Shown one piece after another: positions 46,170 to 59,100 of a stretch of DNA of 64,000 bases. Source of the DNA: Symsagittifera roscoffensis (lineage: Eukaryota; Xenacoelomorpha; Acoela; Convolutidae); the NCBI RefSeq assembly GCF_963678635.1, contig NC_087068.1, forward strand, positions 46,267,785 to 46,331,784. Direction: 5' to 3'. Positions within the stretch are counted from its first letter, which is position 1. The number at the start of each line of letters is the position of its first letter. Position numbers and translations under genes: made by a program. Under the pieces are notes generated by a model, which saw nothing but the letters and a program-made list of their open reading frames with translations, was not told the DNA's origin and made no database searches.

Positions 46170-46457
46170 TGCTATATGGGTATATGACTCTTGGTAAAAT
46201 CCTCAGGGGGAGGCCACCCAAAAATTTGGATCCTCAAGTGAGGATCTTGTAATCCACCAGCAAAATGCCGGCTGACTACAAGATAATTTTGGACCCCTTA
46301 GGTGTCGGATCTTAGGCGCCCACGTCTTATTTTAGGTGATTTCGCCCCCCCCCCCCCCAAAGAATCCCTGGCGGCCCCTCATACTACTGATATAGGTTTT
46401 CAGATTTATCAGTAATCTTGTTTTGGTTTTCTACTTGCTGTTTTAATGACCTTGGAC
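46170..46457 (-). repeat. Right terminal inverted repeat of Polinton copy 2
   Basis: Reverse complement of 27844-28130 with a longer C-run (about 46346-46360) and scattered substitutions. It ends CTTGGAC. Confidence 0.88.
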
Positions 46458-47366
46458 TGAAGCTCAGGAAGAAAGTTCAAAATGACCAGTTCTACCTTAT
46501 TTTACTTTTACTATTGATTATAAACCTGTTTTAAATTTTTGTGAATAACGCAGTTTCTATTTGCATTCACTCAACTTCACAACAACTCATCGCCACGAAA
46601 GTTGTAAGACTTATTGTAAAATTGTAACACTGTTCAGAGAATTTTTGCATAGAAAAGTTTAGAATTGGAAAAACCGTTTGACAGAGCCTACAACTTGTCC
46701 CACAGAGAAGAAACGATGTTTCAATAAATTAATCAAAAATCTCAAGATTGTACGACTTTGCAGGACTATCATGACCTCTGTCTAATCTAACATGCAATTT
46801 TTTTTCTCTAGAACTCAGTGTTTGAGGCAGCTTGATCAAAATGTCGCTTAGACTATTCTCACAGCCTCACTGCATTCAATCTTCCAGGCGATGATTTCGA
46901 GAGAGTTATTATTATCTACAATCAGCTGCTATTGGAAATTAAACACCTGGTTTTGAGGAAAACAATGTGAGCGTGGAGTAATTTCTTTTTTTTTCAAATC
47001 AGTAGAGCGAACAATTCAAACACGCAAGGTGAGCACAGCCCTTCGAAAGTCAAAACAATTTCGGTGACGCGTGGCAGAACAAATTTTTTACTTTTGGATT
47101 ATTTTGTCGAGCCAACTTCGGGAGTCTGTGTGTACTTCAGTTTGGTAATTTCGAAATTAACAATGTTCAATGTGATATTACTAAGCCACAGTTCTGGTGT
47201 CAGCTTCCTTAATGTGATAGTTAGTGAGTCAGCTTGCTTAACTATGATAATTTGCGTAACGCAATATAAAACGAAAGAAATTTGATTTTAGAATTTTTTT
47301 ATGAGAAAAAACCGTGAATTCATTCTTCTGCATTATCTTGAAAAGCATCCGTTGTTCAAAGTGACA
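46458..47366. other. No gene seen
   Basis: AT-rich sequence between Polinton copy 2 and the MITE. Short open frames lack motifs. Confidence 0.5.
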
Positions 47367-47374
47367 CTAAATAC

Positions 47375-47803
47375 CAGGGGCGGATCTAGGATTTTCTCGA
47401 GGGGGGGGCGGATTTTCAAAAAATTTTCCAAAATTTTGACGACCTTTTTTTTTTTTTTTAGGTCGACCAAATTGATTTTTCGAGCTCTCCCAAAGCACTG
47501 TTTTGGCCCTACTTTGGCTAAATTTTCTGCGCCGCAGGCAAATTTTTGAAAAAACAGTCAAAAAAGCCGTTTTTGGGCAATTTTTGAAAAATTTTGACAA
47601 AAAAATTGCGTTTTTTTGGCACGCGCTCCCCCTCAAAATTAGTATATATTGGCGCCGAAGGCGCCTTTACAAAAATTTTAGGGTCGGTCGGCCAAAAATG
47701 GATTTCTGAAAAAGTATCAAAGGGGGGACCCTTTGGGTCGGCAGGGGGTCGAATCCCTAAGGGGGGGGGGCGTCCGCCCCCCCCCCCCCTAAATCCGCCC
47801 CTG
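47375..47803. mobile_element. hAT-like MITE with 8-bp target duplication
   Basis: Ends are CAGGGGCGGATCTAG on the left and AAATCCGCCCCTG on the right, an inverted pair. The 8-bp word CTAAATAC flanks both sides (47367-47374 and 47804-47811). An 8-bp duplication and CAGGG ends are typical of the hAT superfamily. The 429-bp body has no coding capacity and contains G and C runs. Confidence 0.88.
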
Positions 47804-47811
47804 CTAAATAC

Positions 47812-49166
47812 GATTGTGACTTCAAAAAAGTGAGGGATCTGCGGGATCTGCAGACTTAAAGACCGAATTTTTTGCTCTGAAACTAGATAGTTTCAGGTGT
47901 TTCTCATAGAAGTATTTCTTATCATTTTTTCCACTAGATTGCCAATTTTTCTACTAGATTCACTAGATTGCCAAGTTCAAGGGCCACAGAATTTGAAAGA
48001 CAGTTTTTCAAAATTTTTTAACCGATTTAAAAACTGTGTAGGATAGATTTAGTAAAGAGTTAGTTTTTATTTATTCATACAGACATCCGCAAACTCTCAT
48101 TCAAATGCGTGAGGAGGGCAACTCGAAAACTTTGGATTCATTTAACTTATGATGAAACTTCTGAGATTGGCCTTGTTTTTCGGGTCGGAAGATAGTTGAT
48201 TATCTTAGAGAAGCTTAATTTGAGTGCTATTTGTACGATCATATTTGGGTGTTCATACAAGTTTTAAAAACACCTTGAACACATTGGGTTTTAATTTGGA
48301 ACAAAAACATTCTTCATGTCGTTGATAGGTTTGGAGATAGGTCTTCAAACCTACAAGAACATCTATCAAAAACTCATTCTGTATTTTCAACGATAAATTA
48401 GTTTTATGCTGGAAACCTTGTGCAAAACTCGAACTCTCAAATGCACGGAGATTTTTTGTTTCTAATGGCATGTTTATTTGTTCGATGAACTTGAACGATA
48501 AAAATATTGATTTTCAGTACCTTAATCAATTTGCAATTAGGCAGATATCGAAATGAATGATTCATCAATTTTTCTAATCAGAACAGCTTTTAGTTTCTGG
48601 TCAGCTTAAGGTACGTTTTTTCTATTAAACTAAATCGATTTTAAACCGATTCAAATCAATTTTTAAGGTATCTGCTACATTATCTGAACAAAGTCGATTG
48701 ATTAATCCATTTCTTGTCAGTACGGGATATTTCGATGAGGTTAATTAATTTTACTTCTAAATTGTAGATTTTACTTTTTTTCTAATTAGATTTGTTCTAC
48801 CGGCAAGTCTTAGGATAATCTTATTTAAAGTTATGAGAAAGGGCTAATTGATAGTATACTTTTTGATAGTCAAAAGCAGGTGAATTTTGTATCTTCAAAT
48901 GGAAGAAATTTGTTTTTGTAGACAATATTTTCAAAGTAAGTGTTCATTTGAGAAGAAGCGGCCTTTATAGATGTTTTTACCTAAAACTAAATTTTCTGTC
49001 ACTTTTGAGAATTTATTGCAGCACAATTTTTATCGAAAAAAAGACACCGATACCCAAAGTTACCACTCAATATTGGTGATCAGATTAAAAGAAAATTGAA
49101 ACGTTAAGGAGTTTTTAAAGAGTTTTCAAAATTTGTTGATGAGGATTATTTTCTGACCGACATCAG
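47812..49166. other. TACC 3' flank, no other gene seen
   Basis: AT-rich. A minus-strand AATAAA at 49012-49017 lies 150 bp past the TACC stop and is the likely polyadenylation signal. Confidence 0.55.
49012..49017 (-). terminator. Candidate polyadenylation signal of TACC
   Basis: AATAAA on the minus strand 150 bp downstream of the TACC stop codon. Confidence 0.5.
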
Positions 49167-50117
49167 TTACACAGGTGTTGATGGTTGAGACTTGCAGCTG
49201 TTGAGTGTCGTAATCATTTCATCACACAGCTTCGCCACCTGCGAGTTCTCCAGCTCCTAAAACAAGTTGTACCATTTTAAAGGAAGTGCGCAATAAGCTT
49301 CTGACATAAATTCAGTTTTTGTTCAAGACTTTTCTGGGTGGAGCAGCGGGCTATCTTTTCGGAAATACGTTGCCCAAATCAATATTTAAGATTCAAACCA
49401 ATTTTTTTGTAATGCAGATCTGTCAAAAATTCTAACTTAGTTCTGACTTGGCGATACAGCTCCGTCAAAAATTGATTGAAAAATCCTGCAACTTCCAAGG
49501 AAAATAAACCCTGCGATTAATTTAGTTTAAAAGCTCCAAAACCAGGGGCGGATTTAGGGGGGGGAGGGGGCGGACGCCCCCTCTCCTCAGGGATTCGACC
49601 CCCTGCCGACCCAAAGGGTCCCCCCTTTGATACTTTTTCAGAAATCCATTTTTGGCCGACCGACCCTAAAATTTTTCTAAGGGCGCTGTTCATCAAAAAT
49701 GATCCGAAGTTTTGTCGGCCCCTTACGTACTGCAGGCTAATAAGTACAGAAACTGCATTCATACATTTTAATGCATTTATGAATACCCTGAGGCAGGGGC
49801 GGATTTAGGGGGTCCCCCCTTTGATACTTTTTCAGAAATCCATTTTTGGCCGACCGACCCTAAAACTTTTCTAAAGGCGCCTTCGGCGCTAATTTATACT
49901 AACGTTGAGGGGGAGCGCGCGCCAAAAAAAACGCGATTTTTTTGTCAACATTTTTCAAAAAGTGCCCAAAAACGGCTTTTTTGACTGTTTTTTCAAAAAT
50001 TTGCCTTCGGCGCAGAAAATTTAGCGAAAAAAGGGGCAAAACAGTGCTTTGGGAGAGCTCGAAAAATCAATTTGGTCGAAAAAAAAGGTCGTCAGAATTT
50101 TGGAAATTTTTTTTGAA

Positions 50118-50148
<31 letters not shown>

Positions 50149-53100
50149 TCGTCGAGAAAATCCTAGATCCGCACATTTAGTTTTTTTTTTTCAAAGAAAA
50201 TTGGCCATCAGAATTGAGTAATTGGCTGTACATATGCCCCTTAAATCTTAAAAAGTTTAATTCTATCTACCTTCTGTTTGACTTTGTCTGTTAGCTGGCT
50301 GTTTTTAAGTTTCTGCAGATCTATCTCTGCCTTCAGTTGAGCCATCTTCTTTTCCAGACCCTCACACTTTTTATCAGACGATTCTTTGCCTCTATGCCAG
50401 ACACAAACAAAGAATTATAAAAACGCTCATTTTCTTCTTTTATATAGCAAAAAAAATACGTTGCTTTTTTCTTGAAAACTTCAATTGGTTCATAATTATT
50501 TTCCCTAAACTTATAATAATTTCAACCAATCAAATTTTGAGAAACCGATAAGATCCAATCCCTACATGAGGGAAAAGATGGACGAATGAACTGTTTAGTT
50601 CGTATCAGAGAACCGCCTTCGATACTTTTTTCAAAGCTGCTTCCTTTGTTCTGATAAGGTTTTGCGATCGAAAAGTTTGTCTCACCTTAATCAGTAAACA
50701 CAACTTTTCCATTTTGACATTTGCTGTAAAAATGTAAAGCTTTGATATCTGCTCAAAAAATTAGTTGAAAATTAATAAAACTAAAAATCCCATTAATTTC
50801 GTGAGCGGATGATACCAATCTCAATTCTATAGTTATTGTCAAATTGATAGACAAATTGTTTGTCTTGACTATATTAATTGGTGGGAAAAAGGTCATTGTA
50901 CTTAATAAAGAGAAACAAATTTTTGACAGTAGTTCATAGGTAATAAATTGATTTACAAAACTTGTTTTTGGCGCCTTGAGTTTTGTTCAGATTATCCAGA
51001 CCGAGACGTGTATTTTTGTTTTGGCTTTCTAACCTGGCCATCTGCTCTTCAATCTGGTCGGCTAATCTGTGTCTCAATTCCCTCTCACTCTCCAGGTGTT
51101 TCAGAAGGAGTCCAAGGTACTTCTTTGCATCAGTCGCTGCCTACAAAAAACTATGTTACCTTATAATTTTGCAACACTCAAATTAGACGTGAAATAATCC
51201 ATTCCAAGCGTTATCTAAACATTTCACAACCCAAGCGTTTGTTAAACATTTTGCAACCCATTTCAGATCTGAAAAAGTTACTTCAGACTTGAATTAGATA
51301 ATTCACCAGGCACGGGTGATCACAACTTTGTTTTAAAAGTATTGGTAACAGAAGATACATCTAAAGCCAAATTGATGGTAATATCCTTAACCTTGAACGC
51401 TTTAAGTGTTCAGAAATCAGTGCCCGATTAAATTGACTCGTTTGACATAACAAATTTCGAAACATGAAAAAGCCAAATTCACCTTAACAAAAAAGGCGCA
51501 TAGCATTACGTTAATGCTTTCTTAAACTGACATATTATAGTTCGCGTCTCTATCATTGGCATTTACCAAGGAAAACCTTCCAACATAAATCCAAACTTCC
51601 ATTCTACCACGTTACGCAAAACGGAGGGCCAAAACTTCGCAATTTGGATTTCGAGGTGACTTACGCTTTTGAAGTGGGGGTAGTGTAACTTGACTAGATC
51701 GTATTTCTTGTGCAGCTCTGAGAAGCTCTCCTCCACCGCCCAAACATCTGTGGTCAGCTGAACAAAATACACTAATTTACTCAAAAAACTAGTTTGTTTC
51801 AATACAAAGAAATCCGAAAAACATCCAATGTGCATTTAATCAGATCGCGTCTTGTTGTTCCGACTTTCAAAGAAAGTGCGGAGTATTTATGCTTGGCGTG
51901 GCTATTTTTTATTCAACCAATTTTTGACTAGTTAGTTAAGCGTTTTGGACAAAAATTTTCATACCATCTGAGAGATATTGTTATCCTAAGCTCTAATTTA
52001 AAAATATATATCAGCTGTGATCCTTTTTCGTAAAAGTACAGGCGTTTAAAATTTGCTAATTTGGCCAATTTGGGATAATATAAGTGGAATATATTGCTTA
52101 TATTTATAACACGCTTAAGAAGCAAACAAGACTGCTCGTATATCAGGGCGAAACCCTTGATGTTCCGACTGTCCCTTAACTTATATCGAATAATTTTCGA
52201 AAAAGAAAAAAATACTGAAAACCTATACATTTTGGACAAAATCAATGTGTAAAATTTTGAATCGTACGGCATTAATACGACCTATTAGCTAGCCTCAATT
52301 CAATTTGGAACGATTTTGTTGTGCGGGATAATTCGCCACGCATAAATGATTCGCGTTACGATCTCAGCATAATGAAAAAACTCTTCACAGCGCGCATAAA
52401 TTAGTCCAGAACATGGCAAAGTTGGCAATTTTCAAACCCCCAGAATTTTACAAAAAATTATAGGTGAGTTATTTTTTTTACGTTTGAACTCAAGAAGACG
52501 GATATCTTCGAGGGGGTATAAAAAATTTTTGTTGAAAATAATTATTTCAATCGGTGAAATTTGACTGAATGAAAAAAACCACACCGAGCATAAATATTCC
52601 CTTTTCTTCGAAAATCGGAACAATTAGTGCGTTACAAATTGAATTGAGGCCAGCAATCTAATCTGATTATCACAATACGAGACGCAAAACTCACCCCTAG
52701 AGTTTTACATTGCGTGTGGGGGGATAAAACGAAGAAAAACTGCAAAAAAAAATCTCATTTATTTTGTCAATTATTCAACCAAAAAAATTTTTTAAATTGG
52801 CCTTAAGTGTAGTTGGAATATTTAGGGCTTTGCCCTGATATACGAGCAGTCTTGGTTCAGTCTCAATTTGAAATTTTTCTGGAGAGAAGGAACGAAGAAA
52901 AATACAGCACATTTTTTCCTATGCTCTCTCTTCAAATTCCCCCTATGTTTAGACAATTTTCGTTTTCAAAGTACAAAGAACAGATGTGCTCAAAATTAAT
53001 TAGTTGTTCACCATGCAAAAATTCATTTAATGGAAGCTTTCGATTGGTTTTCCAATAATGGAACTTAGAGGTTGGCAGGAAGTTGATTAACGCATTTTCC

Positions 53101-56100
53101 ATTATGTCGTTTTTCCATACTAGCCTCTACTCATTTCGAAACGTTTTCTAATCCGGCGATGTAAAGTACAGAAAATAGATGTGCTCAAAATTAGTTAGAT
53201 GTTCACCATGCAAAAATTCATTTAACGGAAGCGTTCGATTGGTATCAGGGTGACGTCTTGAATGTACCGCCTCCCCTTTAATATCGACCAAGTTGTGTTC
53301 AATTTTAATAACTGGATGAAAATTTGAAGAAAAAAAATGAATATTTTTGATTTTCATTTCAAAAACAACCCTTACACGCTATTTACAAGCCCAAAAGAGT
53401 ATTTAATTAGATCAACTAGCCTCTACTCATTTTGAAACGTTTTCTAATCCGGCGATGTAAAGTACAGAGAACAGATGTGCTCAAAACTAATTAGTTGTTC
53501 ACCATGCAAAAATTCATTTAACGGAAGCGCTCGATTGGTTTTCCAATAATGGAACTTAAAGGTTGGCGGGAAGTTGAAAAACGCATTTTCCATTATGTCG
53601 TTTTTCCATAGTCTGCCAATGTATTCTTTACTTACACATATTCTTTCAAGGACTTTTTTCCCGAAATCTAGAACCCTCAACTTCGATATTTTTTTTGTTG
53701 CGAGTCTTCATATCATTGTTCAAAGCAAGTCAAAATCTCATTGAGGTTTTAAAAATCGATGTTTTCATTTATATTATCGAGTTTGTTAGAACTAGTTTTG
53801 TTTTAATACCCAGTTTGGTTCAATAGGTTTCCTGTGGGTAACAAGACACCTTCATTTAAAATTAATGGTCGATTGTGCGTCTGCAAACATCATGGGTCAA
53901 TCCGAAACTTTTAAAAAAATTTTGTTGTCCAACAAAGCTGCTTGTATCAGGGTGACGTCTTGAATGTCTGGCCTCCCCTTTAATATCGACCAAGTTGTGT
54001 TCAATTTTAATACCTGGATGAAAATTTGAAAAAAAAAACGAATATTTTTGATTTTTATTTCAAAAACAACCCTTACACGCTATTTACAAGCCCAAAAGAG
54101 TATTTAATTAGATCAACTAGCCTCTACTCACTTTGAAACGTTTTCTAATCCGGATTCAATCACGCTTACGAGTTTAGTAGCATAAAGGTTGGCAATTTCC
54201 AGATCCACAAACTTCTGCTTGTGTGTAATCATTATATGGCAGTTACTATAATCGTACTTGTAATAAATTTTTGCCTTAAGCTTTTAAAAAAAAATTTAAA
54301 AAAAAACTTATCAAGAGAACGAATTCATCGGAGCTCATATTTAATGTTTTTTAAAAAAAATGAGGGATAATTTTTAAGCTTATCGCATTTAACGCCTATT
54401 TTATGTCAGTACAATCCATTATAATCAATTATAATAAACTATTATGGAATTTCTGAGAGGTTATTGATGAAATTCACAACATTTAGGAAAATTTTATCTC
54501 TTCTAATGTTTAGCGCAGCTGCTACGCCTTTCGTTTCATAGTTTCTTGCACGCCACATACTATATTTTATATCTTCTTAGATATTTCTATTCTTTCTCTT
54601 TTTTCAATTCTAATTCATGGCAGCTCGACATTTTATTTATTATTTAATCAAACTTTTTACCCTTAACCCGCCAATTGCTGTTTGATACTTTTATATTTGT
54701 AACATTTGTAAATTACATAGCACAAAAATTTTGCAAAATTAGCAAAACTTCTGCTAAACAATCGAACTTAGTTCTGAAAACAGAATGGATTATAGTGGAT
54801 TATAATGAATTTAAAAAAAAATTTATTAAAAGAACATTAATTATTATGGATTATAGTGATAAAACTAACCAATTTCAGTGTCAAAAAAATATGGTTGTTA
54901 TGGTTACTATAAGTTAAGGTTGATAATAAAATGTAAATGGGCCTTTTCGTGAATGCAAATAGTTCTATTTCAAAACTAATCAGTTATATTGGATTTTATT
55001 AACCGATTTTTTATTCATTATAAGGAAAATGTAATCACTTTTGAGGTCCGAATTTTTTTTATCTATAATGGATTTCAATGCATTATTTTTTGTCTCAAAA
55101 ATCCACAATTAATGATAAAAAATCATGGGTGCCCGGACCTGGTTAGGTTAATAACTTTCAACAGGTTATGTACAATTCTCATTGAAAACTCACTTTTTCA
55201 TATGGCAAGTAAACGAACTCTTTGCTTCATTTCTTACCAAAATTATGAACATTTTACTGGAGATTATTTTGCTAATTTCGTTTTTCTTACCAAAACAAAA
55301 CTAGTTTCAGCTCCATTACTCAAAAAAAATTCAAAAAAGATACACAGGCCTCATTTTGCGTTCCACCGTAGCGATTACACAAAATGAGAAGCGATTACAC
55401 AAAATGATAATTTCAAATACGGTTTTGCACACTGAAGATATATCATTCCAGCAGTGCTGACTGACCAAAAAATCATTAACTACTTACTTTCAAGGTTTAG
55501 CTAGAAGTTCATTTGAAATAGCGAACGCTATAAGTTCAAAAAATGAACACATATTCTGACAAACCCTCTAAATCATCCTGATCTGGTCTTCGCTTGGCTA
55601 AAAAAATTATTTCCTTTCAAATTCTCACAAGGAAGTTTCAATCAGATTTTGTGGGAGCTGCCTTTTAAAATGGGCTGTGACTTCCATAAAACTCATGTGG
55701 TCTAAAAGATGAAGTTTGAAATTAGGATTTAGGATAGGTGCTTGCCAATCCCAGTATTGTTCAAATTTTTTCTGTCAGCAAGTCTTGCCTAAATTCAAAG
55801 GTTTCTATTTCAAAAAAAATGAATTTTAGTCAATTATTTGACAAAAATAACCGTTTTCGGTGCCAAAAAAAATAGATTATGGTCCTTATGTTTATCATTG
55901 ATCAGGGGCCAATGATAAACGTGTTCGGAGATGATTTGGGGGGGGAGGGGGGGCGGTCGCCCTCTTCAGGGATTCGACCCCCTACCGACCCAAAGGGTCC
56001 CCCCTTTGAACTATTTTGAGATTTCCATTTGTGGTAACGGGCCCTCAACTTTTTCTAAAGGCGCCTTCGACGCCAAGTTATACTAATTTTGAGGGGGGAG

Positions 56101-59100
56101 TGCGCGACAAAAAAACGCAATTTTTTGGTCAAAAGCTTCCATTTTTTGGCTGTTTTTTCCAAGTTTTGCCTAGGGCGCCAAAATTTTGGCCAAATCAGGG
56201 TCTTTCAGTGTGTTTGTAGTGCTTTGGGAGTGCTCGTAAAATCCTTTAAAAAATTCCGACAAAATTTCCAAATTTTTTTGAAAATCCGCCCCCTCCCCCT
56301 CTCAAGAAAATCCTAGATCCGCCCCTGTTATTGATTATGGTTATTACTAAAATGCATGTGTATCAATTCGTGAAAGCAAAAAATTTTTTGATTTCAAAAT
56401 GATCAATTAATGTGGATTATATTGATAAAAAATAACTAATTTCAGTGCCAAAAAAATAGCTTATGGTTCAAAATAATGCATTTTAAATGGATTTTTTTCA
56501 ATTATAATGATGATAAAACCGAGCTCGTCGTCTGAATTTTACATCTGTAAAAAATATAATGGTTTGCTTATGTCCCTAATCCTCAATAATCTTTTAAAAT
56601 GGTCTGTGACTTCAATAAAAAAATTTTGATTAGAAATTGAAAATTTAGAAAAAATTAGAATAAGTGCTGACCAATTGTACTATTTTTCAAAAAACTTTTG
56701 TCAGATCGGCTCGCAAAAAAAAACACTTTGAAAAGTTTGGCTAAAAATTAAAAGAGTTCATATACCATCTTTAACATCTTGCTGTTCTCAATAAATGAAA
56801 TCTAAATGTACCATTTCGTTGATAGAAGATAGGTTCTCTTTCAGTTCTGTCCTCGTCCTGATGTATTCCTCGGTTTCTTCGCATTTGGTCTCTACAGCTT
56901 CAATCGACATATCCACCATGCACCTAAAAAGGCTTCGTTTGACTAACAAGGTTTAGGGAGTATTTACAGAAAAGTAAATTTTGACAAAAACTTTCTAAAA
57001 CCGATTTTGTTTGAGTTGAGAATGAGTTTGAACTCAATTCAATTTGGATTACAGTTGCTACTTTTTCTCAAAAAAACAGAGGAAAATAATATAAAAATCT
57101 GGCTCTGAAATTGTTCTGGAATCTGAGTAGATCAGAATCAGTTCCTTTTTTCTCAGCTAACTACCAAATCTAAATTTTTTCAAAGGTATGCAAACCTGTT
57201 TACTCCGCTAATGAAGCACGTTGTGTCGTCCAACAGTAATGATTGCTCTTTTAAAGCCTTCGACTTGAAGCTTTCATCCTCAAACCTCCCATCCTGTTTG
57301 ATACAGAGACTCAACTTTTCAGCTTCAATGTTCAGAGAATCCGGTTTTTGCGCTTGTTTAGACTCGACGTTTCTATGTGGTGCATCGTTTGTAGCTTTAC
57401 TATTAGCGGAGTTCTTCTGTTTAGGTTTTTTAAGGAAAGTTCCAGTGGTTTCTGCGTTTTGGTTTCCAGAATTCAGCTCCTCAACTTTGTTTTCATTGTC
57501 CGTCTCTTTTTCAAATGATTTTCGGTAGCTAGTCGGAGGTTTCAAGTTGCTTTTCTTGCGCACGAAAGTTCCGCTTGGAAACGCATCTGTGTTCTTACTA
57601 TTTGCATGGGTAGGAGTTTGGAACTGCTGATTTTGTTCAGTTTTTTGCATAGAATTGTCTTTTGAATCGTCTTTCGAATCATCGTTCGGCTTTGTGGATA
57701 TTCGATTTCTCGGGCGCAAAAAAGTGCTTTTACCGTCATTTTGTGATTTGGCTTCCAATTCAGAAATAGGAACTGATTCTTCGCCTGAAGGTCGAAGAGG
57801 TTCGGACTCCAAGGTCAGCTTGGACGGTTGTTTTGGCTGATTCTTCCTAGGTTTGGTAATTGTTGCGAACCCGCTTGTTTGTAAACTATCACTTGCTTCT
57901 GGTGTCATGTGAATAAATCCGTCCTCATGTGGTTTTTGAGTTTGTTCAGACTGTATTTCGGCTTGGCTTTCATTTGTTTTATTGAGCATATATTCATCAA
58001 AAGTTGGTAAAGGTTCAGCTTTTACAGAAACTTTGTCTTGATCATGGCTCTGACATTCAACGAAACTACTGTCATTGTTCATACAATCTTCTTCTGCCAT
58101 TTCGAACAGCTTCAAGCTTCCTGTTTTTCGCTTCATTTCTGAGTTTTTAAGAAAACGTGCAGGAAGATTAGTTGGTAATTTGTCATCGAAATCAGGTACA
58201 AAATCTGGAATAGCCGCAAGATCAAAGCTCTCTGCGTGGCTAAGCCCATGTGATTGCTTTCCATCATAGTTTAACTCAGCTGAAGCTAAATATGGCTGAG
58301 CTCCAAAATCTGGAGGATCCAGCGAATCTTCAGGAGTTTTAGGAACCAGCGATTTTCCGTTCTGGTCACAATACCTCATATCTCTAATCTCTTTTCGTCT
58401 CAAACTCTGAGGCGAGTCTTTTTGGTAATCAGATAAGGGGTCAAGGCTGTCTAGTATGTAAATACCGTCTGTCGATGAGCAAGGTGAAAATACTGAAGAA
58501 GCTACTCTGGAACTTTTCAATCGGTCCAGATCTGGAAAATCTTTTGGCACGCGTTCCTGATCTAGTAAAGATTCAGTTAATTCCAAATCTTGTCCAAAAA
58601 TTCTGTTGCTAACACTGTTTGAAGAACTGGTTTCGATGTTTTGATCCGAAATTGTATTTGAAAATTGGTCGTATACCCCAGGAGAATAATCGGCTAAATG
58701 AGCAGTTCCTGAAGGCTCGTCTAACTGCTCACTACTTGAAAATTCTAATAAATTAATAGAACTGTTACCATCTTCAATCTGCAAAAGATTAGATTCCTTT
58801 TCTGCTTGTGAGTAATCAGTATTTAATTGCTCTTGGCTCGCATTTTGTGTAGAGTATAAGCCAAAAATTGGCAAAGACGTCCCAGCTGAATTTTGATAAT
58901 CATTGTTAAAAATAGACTTGCTGCCAAAAATCTGAGAAAAATCTGAAACGTTCGTTATCGTGTCGTTTTGGTAATCGTCATCACAATTAAGAAGCTCAAA
59001 ACTTTTTTGACGGTTCTGAAAAGAACTTCCAAAAGTTGACTGAGGTTGCGGACTCTTCGACTGTCGATGTTTACTTGAAGGTCTCGGAAGCTCTGGAAAG

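Larger units (their letters stand above)
27844..46457. mobile_element. Polinton/Maverick copy 2 (about 18.6 kb)
   Basis: Inverted repeats of about 287 bp at 27844-28130 and 46170-46457 enclose a complete Polinton gene kit: ATPase, integrase, penton, small basic protein, major capsid, protease and polymerase B, plus unknown genes. The length is typical for the family. Except for an ORF at 37012-37730, all genes are on the plus strand, unlike copy 1. No clear 6-bp target duplication flanks it. Breaks in the ATPase, capsid, integrase, protease and polymerase make the element non-functional. The right half (38.3-45.4 kb) appears less decayed than the left. Confidence 0.85.

Noticed and set aside
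47367-47833. Open frames in the MITE at 47375
   Set aside because: They consist of G/C runs and low-complexity sequence and occur only because the MITE lacks stops in those frames.
57211-58269. Plus-strand open frames under the large TACC exon
   Set aside because: Shadows of the minus-strand TACC coding exon, whose splice phases and motifs are consistent.
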